DNA of 64,000 nt, taken from the NCBI GenBank assembly GCA_017643165.1, contig JAEPNY010000002.1, forward strand, positions 226,402 through 290,401, written 5' to 3'. The notes under the pieces were generated by a model, which saw only the letters and a program-made list of their open reading frames with translations, ran no database searches and was not told the origin of the DNA. Position 1 is the stretch's first letter. Each line of letters starts with the position of its first letter. The position numbers and the translations under genes are program-made. This DNA is from Psychroserpens sp. (GTDB taxonomy: Bacteria > Bacteroidota > Bacteroidia > Flavobacteriales > Flavobacteriaceae). This document shows, piece by piece, positions 29,258-38,564 of this stretch.

Positions 29258-30994
29258 TTAAAACCCTACAGCTGCATCATCGCCACGAGGATCAGCGCCT
29301 CCTTCAAGGCTTCCATCGTCTCGAACCAGTATAGCATCTACTTTAGCGGTTATAGGCGCAGCATCAAAATTTATATAGTATCCTTTTTCTTGAAGCGATT
29401 TCAATAAAGGTTCTGAAAATCGAGAAACTTCCATTCGTATTTCATCAGGTAGCCACTGATGATGAAAACGCGGCGCATTTACTGCTTCCTGCATTGTCAT
29501 ACCATGTTCGTGTACATTAAGTATAGTTTGTAAAACAGAGGTAATTATTGTAGAACCACCAGGCGTTCCGACAACCATATAGAGCTCTCCATTTTTTTCA
29601 ATAATAGTTGGGGTCATTGCACTTAGCATTCGTTTTTGAGGAGCAATGGCATTGGCCTGACCGCCTATCAAACCATAGATGTTTGGTACACCAGGTTTAC
29701 TGCTAAAATCATCCATTTCATTATTTAAGAAAAATCCGAGTTCGTCTACATAAAGTTTAGAACCATAAGCGCCATTTAGCGTTGATGTTACAGAAACGGC
29801 ATTACCAAACTGGTCAACGATTGAATAATGTGTCGTTTCTTCATGTTCATGATAGCGTGGTGTTTCAGATAGTTCCATGGTATAATCTGGAATAGTGCCA
29901 TAGGATACGTTTCCCGAAGCGATGGCCTCATCAAAACTAAAATTACGCATACGCTCCTGAAGATAGACATCATTCATTAAGGCTTCTTTTGGTATATTGA
30001 CGAAATCAGGATCACCTAGATAGTAACTGCGATCAGCATAGGCTAGTCGTTCAGCTTCTACAATCACCTGAATAGCTTCTAATGAGTTAGGGCCATATTT
30101 GTCAATATCGTAGGGCTCAATCAACTTCATAATTTGAGCTAAACAGATGCCACCACTAGAAGGAGGCGACATTGACGTAATCGTTAGATCATCGTATTGA
30201 AACGTAATGGGTTTACGCCATTTTGCCTCATACAATAACAAATCATCCATTGTAATTATTCCGCCATGCTGATTGATAAAATCTACCAACTGTGTTCCAG
30301 TTTGACCTGAATAAAACTCATCACGTCCATGAGCTGCTATACGTTTTAAAGTTTCGGCTAGTGCAAGGTTTTTGAATTTTGAATTGGTCAATACTGAGGA
30401 ATTGAATATGATCCTATGGTCATTTACTACAGAAAATATACTGTCATATTTTGCAAAGCGATTATGTTGCTTTTCTGTGACATAGAATCCTGATTCTGCC
30501 AACTCAATCACTGGTTCCAAAAGTGTAGCTACAGGCAGAGATCCAAATTTTTCATGAGCTGCAAATATTCCTGCGATAGTTCCTGGAACACCAACAGCGT
30601 AAGCGCCAACTGTGCTTTTTTGAGGTATAACACTTCCGAGGGAATCAAGATACATATCACTATATGATCCTAATGGTGCTTTTTCTCGATAATCTAGCGC
30701 ACCTGTTTCTCCTGTATTTAAACGATACACCATAAATCCGCCACCGCCTAAATTTCCGGCGTAAGGATAAGTGACAGCTAAGGCCATTTCAGTAGCAAAC
30801 ATGGCATCAAATGCATTACCACCTTTTTCTAAGATTTCACTACCAATCTTTGAGGCTTCAACTCGAGCTGAAACCACCATAGCATTCTCGGTAATATGTC
30901 CATAAGTTGTTTCCTCAGTAGTGGTTTTTTTACAATTAAAACAAAGGCCGAATAGTAGTAGTAAGAGAAGGGTATTTCGATTAGTCATTTTCAA
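29258..30994 (-). CDS. ggt: gamma-glutamyltransferase
   Basis: 578 residues with a lipoprotein-like signal (LLLLLFGLCFNC). GGT marks: MVVSARVEASKIGSEIL, GGNAFDAM, GGGGFMVYRL, the autocleavage site TTHYSIVDQFGNAVS with the catalytic Thr, and the glycine-rich PGGSTIITSVLQ. The precursor is cut into two subunits and hydrolyses or transfers the gamma-glutamyl group of glutathione. It overlaps the 3' end of the ACP phosphodiesterase-like gene by 14 bases. Confidence 0.94.
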   Translation of the reverse strand: MKMTNRNTLLLLLLFGLCFNCKKTTTEETTYGHITENAMVVSARVEASKIGSEILEKGGNAFDAMFATEMALAVTYPYAGNLGGGGFMVYRLNTGETGALDYREKAPLGSYSDMYLDSLGSVIPQKSTVGAYAVGVPGTIAGIFAAHEKFGSLPVATLLEPVIELAESGFYVTEKQHNRFAKYDSIFSVVNDHRIIFNSSVLTNSKFKNLALAETLKRIAAHGRDEFYSGQTGTQLVDFINQHGGIITMDDLLLYEAKWRKPITFQYDDLTITSMSPPSSGGICLAQIMKLIEPYDIDKYGPNSLEAIQVIVEAERLAYADRSYYLGDPDFVNIPKEALMNDVYLQERMRNFSFDEAIASGNVSYGTIPDYTMELSETPRYHEHEETTHYSIVDQFGNAVSVTSTLNGAYGSKLYVDELGFFLNNEMDDFSSKPGVPNIYGLIGGQANAIAPQKRMLSAMTPTIIEKNGELYMVVGTPGGSTIITSVLQTILNVHEHGMTMQEAVNAPRFHHQWLPDEIRMEVSRFSEPLLKSLQEKGYYINFDAAPITAKVDAILVRDDGSLEGGADPRGDDAAVGF

Positions 30995-31586
30995 ATTTTA
31001 GGTGTATCTCATCTAAAGTCTTTTTAGAAAACTGAATCAGCACATCAAAAAACTCGGTGAATTCGGACTCGAATTCAGCGTAGTATTGTATAAGTTCTCT
31101 AGTTGCTAAATTCATATTAGATTTGAATTTGGTACGTCTGTTCATTCCGTTCAAAACGCTTTGAATTCCTTCAATCTTGGCATAGTTTAACAACCAATTT
31201 CCCGATATCATATATGGCATCATATTTTGAGTCTTTTCTGGAAGATCATCGATATTCGACATTATGAGGTTATAAAAATTCTTTGTGTAAGACTCAAGAT
31301 CTATTTGAGAGTAGCTATCCCAATTTTTGGCCAGAAAATGGTCGTATAATATGTCAACGATTACTGAGCTGTAATGTCCGTAATTTTGATGTAATCGTTT
31401 AGTGCTTAAACGTACAATTGGATGAGAATCTGTAAAACTGTCTATTTGACGATGTAATAGAATTCCTTTCTGAATACCAACTGAGTATTTTTGATAGCGT
31501 TTCCCGCGAATATTATCAGCAATAAAGTTTCCGATGATGATGTCATCGATGTCCTGTGATAGATAAATATGGGCGAGAAAATTCAT
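30981..31586 (-). CDS. ACP phosphodiesterase-like protein (AcpH family)
   Basis: 201 residues. MNFLAHIYLSQ, GNFIADNIRG, LHRQIDSFTDSHP and DILYDHFLAKNW are the His/Asp motifs of the AcpH family, a helical HD-like fold. E. coli AcpH removes the 4'-phosphopantetheine arm of acyl carrier protein. In Bacteroidota the same role is assumed but not shown. It runs divergently from the acyltransferase gene, 40 bases away from its chosen start, and overlaps ggt by 14 bases. Confidence 0.88.
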   Translation of the reverse strand: MNFLAHIYLSQDIDDIIIGNFIADNIRGKRYQKYSVGIQKGILLHRQIDSFTDSHPIVRLSTKRLHQNYGHYSSVIVDILYDHFLAKNWDSYSQIDLESYTKNFYNLIMSNIDDLPEKTQNMMPYMISGNWLLNYAKIEGIQSVLNGMNRRTKFKSNMNLATRELIQYYAEFESEFTEFFDVLIQFSKKTLDEIHLKFEND

Positions 31587-31600
31587 TGAATAAATATATG

Positions 31601-31608
31601 TATTTTTG
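31601..31608 (+). promoter_or_regulatory. -7 box of the acyltransferase/glmM promoter
   Basis: TATTTTTG, a perfect TAnnTTTG match, in the short space between the divergent genes. Its last bases coincide with a TTG at 31606, so translation must start further downstream. Confidence 0.5.
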
Positions 31609-31626
31609 GGTTGTAAATGTGCAAAA

Positions 31627-32694
31627 TTGAATAGATTACCAAATTTAGATCCGCTTCGATTTTTTTTAGCCTTTTTGGTGATGCTATTTCATATTCCACA
31701 GCTGTGTCGTAATCAAGGTTTGCCATATGTTATTGATGCACCTATCTTTAATCGAGGAACCGAGGCTGTATATATGTTTTTTGTATTGAGTGGTTTTCTA
31801 ATCATACGTTTGATCTACAGGAAAAAACAGCGTGATTCATTTTCTATTCGTAAGTTCTATATGCGTAGAATACTTCGGATTTTTCCATTGTATTATTTGG
31901 TCGTTACTTTTGGTTTTATCTTTTATTGGATTATTCTACCTATTCTTGAAATACCATATGAGAATAATTACAACCTAAGTGAAGGTATCGCATTGACGGT
32001 ATTCTTTTTGCCAAATATTTTCGCGAAATTGTATCAACCAGGTGGTATTCTTGAAATTTTATGGTCTTTAGGCATTGAAGAACAATTTTATTTAATAATT
32101 GCTCCATTGTTGTATATCGTGAGAAAGCACAAAATAGTATTAGTTCTTGCATTGCTATCTATCGGTTATTTTATTGTTTTCCATCTAGATGTTTTTGAAG
32201 ATCTTCGACGATTTAAATTTGTCTATTTCTTATTATTTGCTGGAGGATTAGTGGCCTTACTAGAAGAGCGTAAACAGTTAGAAATATTAAAACAACAAGT
32301 CTTGTTTCCCGTGCTTATCGTCGTGACAATATTAGTCTATTTCTTTACAGATTATCTTAGATTTGATACGCTTTGGATAACTAATTTAATAACAGCAGTT
32401 CTCTTTAGTTTGTTTATTCATACCATAGCGTTTAATCATTCAGGAAGAATAATTTCAAATAGAGTTTTGAATTACTTTGGACAAATTTCTTACGGCATAT
32501 ATATGTATCATGTTATTGCTTTGAATTTGGTGGTTTTTATAATGTTAAAACTGCAGGATCAGGAAATTTTTAATGCAGAAATGATGCTTGTTCTTATTTA
32601 TATATTCACCTTTGCAATAACAATATGTTTCGCACATATTTCCTATAAATATTTTGAAACATATTTCTTAAAATTAAAATCAAAATTTAGATAA
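31627..32694 (+). CDS. acyltransferase 3 family membrane protein
   Basis: About 355 residues. The N-terminal motif RLPNLDPLRFFLAFLVMLFHI with the conserved Asp-x-x-Arg and His is typical of the family. About ten membrane spans follow, ending with YGIYMYHVIALNL. The frame opens with a TTG at 31606 inside the -7 box, so the TTG at 31627, giving MNRLPNLD, is the better start; no ATG is available upstream of residue 20 in frame. Members O-acetylate or O-acylate exopolysaccharides or lipids. The stop overlaps the glmM ATG by one base (TAATG), so the two are coupled. Confidence 0.85.
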   Translation: MNRLPNLDPLRFFLAFLVMLFHIPQLCRNQGLPYVIDAPIFNRGTEAVYMFFVLSGFLIIRLIYRKKQRDSFSIRKFYMRRILRIFPLYYLVVTFGFIFYWIILPILEIPYENNYNLSEGIALTVFFLPNIFAKLYQPGGILEILWSLGIEEQFYLIIAPLLYIVRKHKIVLVLALLSIGYFIVFHLDVFEDLRRFKFVYFLLFAGGLVALLEERKQLEILKQQVLFPVLIVVTILVYFFTDYLRFDTLWITNLITAVLFSLFIHTIAFNHSGRIISNRVLNYFGQISYGIYMYHVIALNLVVFIMLKLQDQEIFNAEMMLVLIYIFTFAITICFAHISYKYFETYFLKLKSKFR

Positions 32695-34082
32695 TGACCC
32701 TTATAAAATCAATTTCAGGAATTCGCGGAACCATTGGAGGAGCCGTTGGAGAAAACTTAACACCAATTGATGCTGTTAAATTTGCGTCTGCCTACGGTAG
32801 TTGGATCAAACAACAACGTCAAAAAGAACAATATCATGTTGTCGTTGGAAGAGATGCACGTATTTCTGGTGCTATGATTCAGAATCTGGTAATGAATACA
32901 CTAGTAGGTATGGGAATTCATGTGATAGATTTAGGCTTATCAACGACGCCTACGGTCGAAGTAGCTGTTCCTATGGAGCATGCTGATGGTGGGATTATTT
33001 TAACAGCAAGTCATAACCCAAAACAATGGAATGCATTAAAGTTATTAGATACTAAGGGTGAATTTTTAAATGCTGAGGAAGGTGCTAAAATTTTAAAGAT
33101 AGCAGAAGCGGATGATATGTCTTTCGCCGATGTCGATAGTTTAGGTAAGATTACAGTAAATGATGCCTATATCGATATGCATATTGATGAGGTATTGGCA
33201 ATGGATTTAGTTAATGTAGCTTCAATCAAAAAATCAAATTTTAAAGTTGTTGTTGATGGTGTTAATTCTACAGGAGGTATTGCAATTCCATTATTGTTGG
33301 AGCGCTTAGGTGTTCAACCAATCAAACTCTATTGTGAACCTAATGGTCATTTCCCTCATAATCCGGAACCATTAAAAGAACACCTTACTGATTTGTCAAA
33401 AGCTGTGGTTGAAGAAAAAGCTGATTTTGGTATCGTTGTCGATCCAGACGTAGACCGTTTGGCTTTTATGGATGAACACGGTGAAATGTTTGGGGAAGAA
33501 TATACACTAGTTGCTTGCGCCGATTATGTTTTAAGTAAAACACCTGGTAATACCGTTAGTAATATGAGTTCTACTCGTGCATTACGCGATATCACCGAAA
33601 GACATGGAGGTACTTACGAAGCCAGTGCGGTTGGAGAAGTAAACGTAGTCAATCTGATGAAAAAGAATAATGCTGTTATAGGTGGTGAAGGAAACGGAGG
33701 TATTATATATCCTAAATTACACTACGGAAGAGACGCACTTGTTGGTGTGGCCTTATTTTTAAGTTTGTTGGCAGAGGGATCAATGTCTGTAAGTGAACTT
33801 CGCGCTTCATATCCGAATTATTACATGAGTAAAAAGAAAATTCAGCTCACGCCGGATTTGGATGTTGATGCTTTATTGAGCACAATGGAAGAAAACTATG
33901 CTCATGAGAACATCACAACCATTGATGGCGTTAAAATTGACTTTGAGAATTCATGGGTGCATTTAAGGAAGAGTAATACGGAACCTATCATCAGAATATA
34001 TACCGAAGCACCATCGCAGAAAGAAGCCGATGATTTGGCCGATCGATTTATCTCTGAAATAAAAGCTGTGGCAAATATTTAG
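32694..34082 (+). CDS. glmM: phosphoglucosamine mutase
   Basis: 462 residues. The start SISGIRGTIGG, phosphoserine loop LTASHNPKQWNALK, metal-binding DPDVDRLAF, and sugar-binding GGEGNGG identify an alpha-D-phosphohexomutase. The Bacteroidota form is usually annotated GlmM, which turns glucosamine-6-phosphate into glucosamine-1-phosphate for peptidoglycan and LPS. Phosphomannomutase/phosphoglucomutase activity is the alternative. ATG lies in the TAATG overlap with the acyltransferase stop. Confidence 0.9.
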   Translation: MTLIKSISGIRGTIGGAVGENLTPIDAVKFASAYGSWIKQQRQKEQYHVVVGRDARISGAMIQNLVMNTLVGMGIHVIDLGLSTTPTVEVAVPMEHADGGIILTASHNPKQWNALKLLDTKGEFLNAEEGAKILKIAEADDMSFADVDSLGKITVNDAYIDMHIDEVLAMDLVNVASIKKSNFKVVVDGVNSTGGIAIPLLLERLGVQPIKLYCEPNGHFPHNPEPLKEHLTDLSKAVVEEKADFGIVVDPDVDRLAFMDEHGEMFGEEYTLVACADYVLSKTPGNTVSNMSSTRALRDITERHGGTYEASAVGEVNVVNLMKKNNAVIGGEGNGGIIYPKLHYGRDALVGVALFLSLLAEGSMSVSELRASYPNYYMSKKKIQLTPDLDVDALLSTMEENYAHENITTIDGVKIDFENSWVHLRKSNTEPIIRIYTEAPSQKEADDLADRFISEIKAVANI

Positions 34083-34090
34083 TATCTTCG
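34083..34090 (+). promoter_or_regulatory. near-consensus -7 box ahead of the aminotransferase gene
   Basis: TATCTTCG, one mismatch to TAnnTTTG, immediately after the glmM stop and 15 bases before the start codon of the class V aminotransferase. It would allow separate transcription. Confidence 0.4.
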
Positions 34091-34105
34091 CAAAAAATTG
34101 CATCA

Positions 34106-35614
34106 ATGATTTCTACGGAAGTAAATAAGTCTACATCATCAGATCTTGAACAGTATTTTAGTCAGTTCAGATCCAATATAATTGGTATTGATCAGGAGTT
34201 TGAGACGCCTTTCGGGACACAAAAGATCATTTATACAGATTGGACAGCGTCGGGACGTCTGTACCGACCAATTGAAGAAAAGCTTTGTAACGAATTTGGT
34301 CCTTTTGTTGCCAATACGCATACCGAAACGACGGTATCGGGAACTGCAATGACCAAAGCGTACCACGAGGCAAAACATATCATAAAAAGTCATGTAAATT
34401 CTAATGAGGACGACGTTTTAATCGTTTCTGGAAATGGCATGACAGGGGTGGTTAATAAGTTTCAAAGAATACTCGGACTAAAAGTTCCTGAAAATCTGCG
34501 AAAATACATTGATGTTCCTGAAGAGATCAAGCCAGTGGTATTTGTTACTCATATGGAACATCATTCAAACCAAACCTCTTGGTTAGAAACCATTGCTAAG
34601 GTAGAAGTGATTCCACCAGATAAAGATGGCTTATTTAGTTTAGAGAACTTAGAAACACTTTTAGAACAATACAAAGATTGTACATTGAAAATTGCCTCTG
34701 TTATTGGAGGATCTAATGTTACAGGAATTCAAACACCATATCACCAAATCGCCGAACTTATGCACAAGCATGGTGGCGTTTGTTTTGTGGACTTTGCGTG
34801 CTCAGCACCATATGTAAACATTGATATGCATCCCGAAAATGAATTACAGTATTTGGATGCTATCTTTTTCTCACCTCATAAATTTTTAGGAGGACCAGGC
34901 ACCTCAGGTGTATTGATTTTTAATAAGAAATTATATAAGAATATGATTCCTGATTGTCCGGGTGGTGGTACTGTTAGTTGGACGAACCCTTGGGGAGAAC
35001 ACAAATATATTGATGACATAGAAGACCGCGAGGATGGAGGAACTCCTGGGTTTTTACAAACAATTAAAACAGCTCTTGCGATCAAATTAAAAGAGCAAAT
35101 GGGCGTGTCAAATATATTAGACCGCGAACATCAATTAATCTCTAAAGTATTTAAAGAATTAGGGCCTGTAAATAATATCAATATCTTGGCAGGTCAGCAT
35201 CAAGATCGATTAGGCGTGATTTCGTTTTATATTGATGATTTGCATTATAATCTTGGCGTAAAATTATTGAACGACCGATTTGGTATTCAAACTAGAGGTG
35301 GTTGCAGTTGTGCGGGAACTTACGGACATTTTCTATTGCATGTTGACCAGCAAATGAGTCATGAATTGACCAATGAAATCTCAATTGGTGATCTGGTTCG
35401 AAAGCCAGGATGGATTCGCATGTCCATCCACCCAACGACAACTGATGAAGAAATGGCATTCGTGTGTGAAAGTATCAAAGCGCTAGCCGAGCATCACACT
35501 GAATGGGCAAAAGACTATGAGTATCAGTGTAAAACGAATGAGTTTATACACAAATCACTGCTGTCAGAATCAAAACAAAAAGATGAGGTAATAGATGCTT
35601 GGTTTAAGCTCTAA
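34106..35614 (+). CDS. class V aminotransferase (cysteine-desulfurase-like)
   Basis: 502 residues, longer than SufS (about 405). PLP marks: THMEHHSNQTSW, VDFACSAPY, and the Schiff-base Lys in FFSPHKFLGGPGTSG. A Cys-rich loop GGCSCAGTYGH sits where cysteine desulfurases have the catalytic Cys. An Asn-Thr region THTETTVSG precedes. The substrate is not certain: some relatives act on cysteine, others are of unknown use. It follows glmM by 23 bases on the same strand. Confidence 0.85.
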   Translation: MISTEVNKSTSSDLEQYFSQFRSNIIGIDQEFETPFGTQKIIYTDWTASGRLYRPIEEKLCNEFGPFVANTHTETTVSGTAMTKAYHEAKHIIKSHVNSNEDDVLIVSGNGMTGVVNKFQRILGLKVPENLRKYIDVPEEIKPVVFVTHMEHHSNQTSWLETIAKVEVIPPDKDGLFSLENLETLLEQYKDCTLKIASVIGGSNVTGIQTPYHQIAELMHKHGGVCFVDFACSAPYVNIDMHPENELQYLDAIFFSPHKFLGGPGTSGVLIFNKKLYKNMIPDCPGGGTVSWTNPWGEHKYIDDIEDREDGGTPGFLQTIKTALAIKLKEQMGVSNILDREHQLISKVFKELGPVNNINILAGQHQDRLGVISFYIDDLHYNLGVKLLNDRFGIQTRGGCSCAGTYGHFLLHVDQQMSHELTNEISIGDLVRKPGWIRMSIHPTTTDEEMAFVCESIKALAEHHTEWAKDYEYQCKTNEFIHKSLLSESKQKDEVIDAWFKL

Positions 35615-36505
35615 TTATTGATAGTCTTCTGGCGACTTATCCTTGTGTTTCCAACGCTTGTGTGTCCATAGATAATACTCTGGCGCTTCGTAGATTTGCT
35701 TCTCAACTAATTTCAAAAATTGGTCCGTAATTTCGTAATCCTTGAAATCATTTGGATTTTCTGCCAAAGTTTCAAAAGTAGTTTCATAATAACCGCGTTT
35801 TAGGCGCTTAACTCTAAAGAACACAACAGACATATCTAAGCGTTTTGCAAGCATTTCAGCACCTGTATGCACTGGAACTCTAATGTTCATGAATTCAGTC
35901 CAGTGATGAGCTTTCCATGGTTTTGGTGTTTGGTCTGACACAAAACCATTTACAGTAAGCACACCTTCATTTTTTAATCGAAGTAATTCTGGAATCGTTT
36001 CTTTTGTGGTAATTAGATGAGTATTGTATTTGGCGCGAATGCCCTTTACTAATCTATCAAAATATTTATTTTCAATTCGCTTATATATGGCATTTCCTCT
36101 AGATTTAACGTAGGTCTGTAGGATAAATATCCATTCCCAACTTCCATAATGAGCGCACATCAAGACTATACTTCGTTCTTTCGCTTCTAATTCTTGAATT
36201 AGCTCAATATTTTTGAATGTAAATCGTTCTTTCATTTCAGCTTCGGAAATGGATAAGGATTTTATGGCTTCAACCATCATATCACAGAGATGGTGATAAA
36301 ACCGATTGGTAATGCGATTCATTTCAGCCTCATCCATATCTGGAAATACTAATTTCAAATTCTGCTGAACGGTTTTCTTTCTATATCCAAATACACGATA
36401 TAAAAAGAAACAGATAAGGTCTGAAAATGCATATAACAACTTAAAAGGCAGAATAGAGATCAACCATAAAAACGGATAAACAATAATGTAAATTAGAAGT
36501 TGCAT
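35615..36505 (-). CDS. lysophospholipid/lipid A acyltransferase (LpxL/HtrB-like)
   Basis: 296 residues with an N-terminal membrane anchor (about 1-35). The catalytic H-x4-E motif is in MCAHYGSWEW, followed by the FVSDQTPKPW and VPVHTGAEMLAKR segments typical of the HtrB/LpxL family. It adds a secondary acyl chain to lipid A; flavobacteria use it on their five-chain lipid A, or on ornithine lipids in some cases. Convergent and directly abutting the aminotransferase stop (35614/35615). Confidence 0.9.
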   Translation of the reverse strand: MQLLIYIIVYPFLWLISILPFKLLYAFSDLICFFLYRVFGYRKKTVQQNLKLVFPDMDEAEMNRITNRFYHHLCDMMVEAIKSLSISEAEMKERFTFKNIELIQELEAKERSIVLMCAHYGSWEWIFILQTYVKSRGNAIYKRIENKYFDRLVKGIRAKYNTHLITTKETIPELLRLKNEGVLTVNGFVSDQTPKPWKAHHWTEFMNIRVPVHTGAEMLAKRLDMSVVFFRVKRLKRGYYETTFETLAENPNDFKDYEITDQFLKLVEKQIYEAPEYYLWTHKRWKHKDKSPEDYQ

Positions 36506-36515
36506 TAATTAATAT

Positions 36516-36523
36516 TAGATTTG
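36516..36523 (+). promoter_or_regulatory. -7 box of the rhomboid promoter
   Basis: TAGATTTG, a perfect TAnnTTTG match, 30 bases ahead of the rhomboid ATG. It lies back to back with the box of the divergent acyltransferase. Confidence 0.55.
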
Positions 36524-36529
36524 CAGAGG

Positions 36530-36537
36530 CAAATATA
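36530..36537 (-). promoter_or_regulatory. -7 box of the LpxL-like gene promoter
   Basis: TATATTTG on the minus strand, a perfect match, 24 bases ahead of the start codon at 36505. The two divergent boxes are only 6 bases apart, so the two promoters overlap and RNA polymerase can sit on only one at a time. Confidence 0.55.
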
Positions 36538-36553
36538 TGTATAAATAAGGTCT

Positions 36554-37189
36554 ATGGGTAATTTTAGTTTATTTACAATTCTGATCATTGTTATAAATGT
36601 GATCATCTCTTTTAAGGGCTTTGACGATTATGGGTTTTTCGAACGCTATAAATTCAATGTTGGAGCTATAAAGCGAGGCGATCAATTTAGGGTGTTTAGT
36701 TCTGGATTTCTTCATGCAGATCGATCTCATTTACTCTTTAACATGATCACTTTATTCTTTTTTGCTGATCGTGTTGTGTTTCATTTAGGTCAAGTTAATT
36801 TCCTTGCTGTGTATGTTGGTAGTTTAGTACTAGGTAGTTTGTTGTCTTATTACTTTCATAAAGATGAATACCATTATAGTGCTGTCGGTGCCAGTGGTGC
36901 TGTGATGGGTATTGTTTATTCTGCAATATTGTTAGATCCAAATATGCGAATCAATGTGTTTATTCCAGGCTACGTATTTGGTATCGGGTATCTTATCTAT
37001 TCCATTTACGGAATGAAAAAACGAATTGGAAATATTGGTCATGACGCCCATTTTGGTGGGGCAGTAGGAGGTTATCTCATCACGCTTATCATGAAACCTT
37101 CCCTTTTTGAGACACAACCTGTAATGGTTTTTGTGTTAGCCATTCCAATCGTGATCTTACTAGTAATGCACAAGCTTGGTAAGATTTAA
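36554..37189 (+). CDS. rhomboid family intramembrane serine protease
   Basis: 211 residues with about six membrane spans. The nucleophile motif is GASGAVMG (GxSG, Ser at about residue 118), the catalytic His is in HDAHFGGAVGG, and the conserved HADRSHLLFNM segment is in the loop/TM2 region. The family cuts membrane proteins inside the bilayer. The substrate is unknown. It is single and divergent from the LpxL-like gene. Confidence 0.93.
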   Translation: MGNFSLFTILIIVINVIISFKGFDDYGFFERYKFNVGAIKRGDQFRVFSSGFLHADRSHLLFNMITLFFFADRVVFHLGQVNFLAVYVGSLVLGSLLSYYFHKDEYHYSAVGASGAVMGIVYSAILLDPNMRINVFIPGYVFGIGYLIYSIYGMKKRIGNIGHDAHFGGAVGGYLITLIMKPSLFETQPVMVFVLAIPIVILLVMHKLGKI

Positions 37190-37197
37190 AACAAAAA

Positions 37198-37229
37198 AAG
37201 ATCGTTACATTTTGTTTTGCAACGATCTT
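37198..37229 (-). terminator. terminator after the thioredoxin gene
   Basis: AAGATCGTT and AACGATCTT arms with a 14-base loop. The minus-strand transcript then runs into TTTTTTT. It ends the minus-strand gene at 37251 and may also slow plus-strand readthrough from the rhomboid gene. Confidence 0.8.
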
Positions 37230-37250
37230 AGTATTTGTAAGTAAGGACTT

Positions 37251-38396
37251 TTATTCTAACATTTCAGCAATCTTAGCTTCTAATTGTGGGCCTCTTAAAT
37301 TCTTAGCAACGATGACACCATTTTCATCTAATATAAATGTCGCTGGAATCGAAGATATGTTGTATTTCCTAGCTACGGGATCATTGAAATAGCTTAAGTT
37401 AGAGACTTGATGCCAAGTTAAATTATCTTGCTCAATTGCTTTTAACCAAGACGCCTTTGGATCTTTCTGTCGCGTAGTTCCATCTAAAGAAACACCAATG
37501 ATCTCTAAGCCTTTTTCATGATACTTTTCATATACTTTTACTACGTTCGGATTCTCGCGTCTGCATGGTCCGCACCAAGCTGCCCAGAAATCTACGATGG
37601 TTACTTTACCTAGGACGTCATTTAAAGCTAATTGCTTTCCATCGGGAGTAGGTGCAGTAAACTCAGGCGCCTTATTGCCAATTTCAGTAGCACTTAAAGC
37701 GGCACGCTGCTTTCTAATCGTTTCAAGTTTATTGCTTACCATTTGTCCGAATCCTTCCGACTTCACATCACTATCCAAACCATCAAGAGCAGCAGCTAAT
37801 TTATTGAGATCTGCATCTTTGTTATTTAGCATGTCATTAATCAAGACCAATGGAAAAATATCTTCCTTATATTCCGACATGTATTTAAAGGGTAATTTTG
37901 ACTGTTCTAAATTGATATTCACAACATTTTGTTCCGCTTGCTTTTTAACCGCTGGGTCGTCCGATGTTCTAAATTGACCTATCGACTTTGCACGCTTGTT
38001 TGCCAGTTCTCTAAGATCGGCATAGTAGTTCGCAAGTAATTCATTAGATCGTGTTCCAGTAATAACAGTATTATCAATTCTGTCTTTATCGAAAGCAATG
38101 GTAATAACATCATTTTCGACGATTAGAGGCATGCTTCCGTTTACACTATTAGCAGAAATAGACCACAACTTTGGGTTATCCACTTTTCCTTCAAATTTAA
38201 AAGCTTCATTCATCACGATTGCGGTGTCCATATTCACTTTTCGGCCGCGTTCGCCAGGAGCCTGTAGAAACACTCGGATACCATTATAAAGTCCAGGTGC
38301 AGTTCCAGATATAACATAACCTTCTGGTTTTGGTTCTTCTGTTTTACACGATGCTAATAAAACGAGAGTTAATAGTAATGCGATATAATTTTTCAT
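37251..38396 (-). CDS. TlpA-like thioredoxin lipoprotein with DUF4369 domain
   Basis: 381 residues from Met at 38396, chosen because it starts a normal lipoprotein signal (MKNYIALLLTLVLLASC); the longer frame opens 7 codons earlier. A DUF4369 domain lies at about 25-120 (YVISGTAPGLYNGIRVFLQA). The thioredoxin fold follows at about 245-381 with the redox motif WCGPCR and the cis-Pro SSIPATFIL. It probably reduces disulfides or supports c-type cytochrome assembly in the periplasm. A -7 box (38447-38454) precedes it. Confidence 0.9.
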   Translation of the reverse strand: MKNYIALLLTLVLLASCKTEEPKPEGYVISGTAPGLYNGIRVFLQAPGERGRKVNMDTAIVMNEAFKFEGKVDNPKLWSISANSVNGSMPLIVENDVITIAFDKDRIDNTVITGTRSNELLANYYADLRELANKRAKSIGQFRTSDDPAVKKQAEQNVVNINLEQSKLPFKYMSEYKEDIFPLVLINDMLNNKDADLNKLAAALDGLDSDVKSEGFGQMVSNKLETIRKQRAALSATEIGNKAPEFTAPTPDGKQLALNDVLGKVTIVDFWAAWCGPCRRENPNVVKVYEKYHEKGLEIIGVSLDGTTRQKDPKASWLKAIEQDNLTWHQVSNLSYFNDPVARKYNISSIPATFILDENGVIVAKNLRGPQLEAKIAEMLE

Positions 38397-38446
38397 GTGT
38401 AATTGTAATGCGTTCAATAATTAGGATTTGTATGCGTTGTTAGCTG

Positions 38447-38454
38447 CAAATATA
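38447..38454 (-). promoter_or_regulatory. -7 box of the TlpA-like gene
   Basis: TATATTTG on the minus strand, a perfect TAnnTTTG match, 50 bases ahead of the chosen start codon. Confidence 0.5.
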
Positions 38455-38540
38455 ATAAGATAGACGCAAGTTTTGGAATACTCTTTATTAATAAAAACTT
38501 AAAGCCAACAATGAAATAAGCTCAGAAAAGAAAATTCCAA

Positions 38541-38548
38541 TACTTTTG
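38541..38548 (+). promoter_or_regulatory. -7 box of the mnmE promoter
   Basis: TACTTTTG, a perfect TAnnTTTG match, 16 bases ahead of the mnmE ATG. Confidence 0.5.
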
Positions 38549-38564
38549 TATAAAATTTATTTTA

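Noticed and set aside
38397-38417. Seven extra N-terminal codons of the TlpA-like gene
   Set aside because: They would spoil the lipoprotein signal that begins at the Met at 38396.
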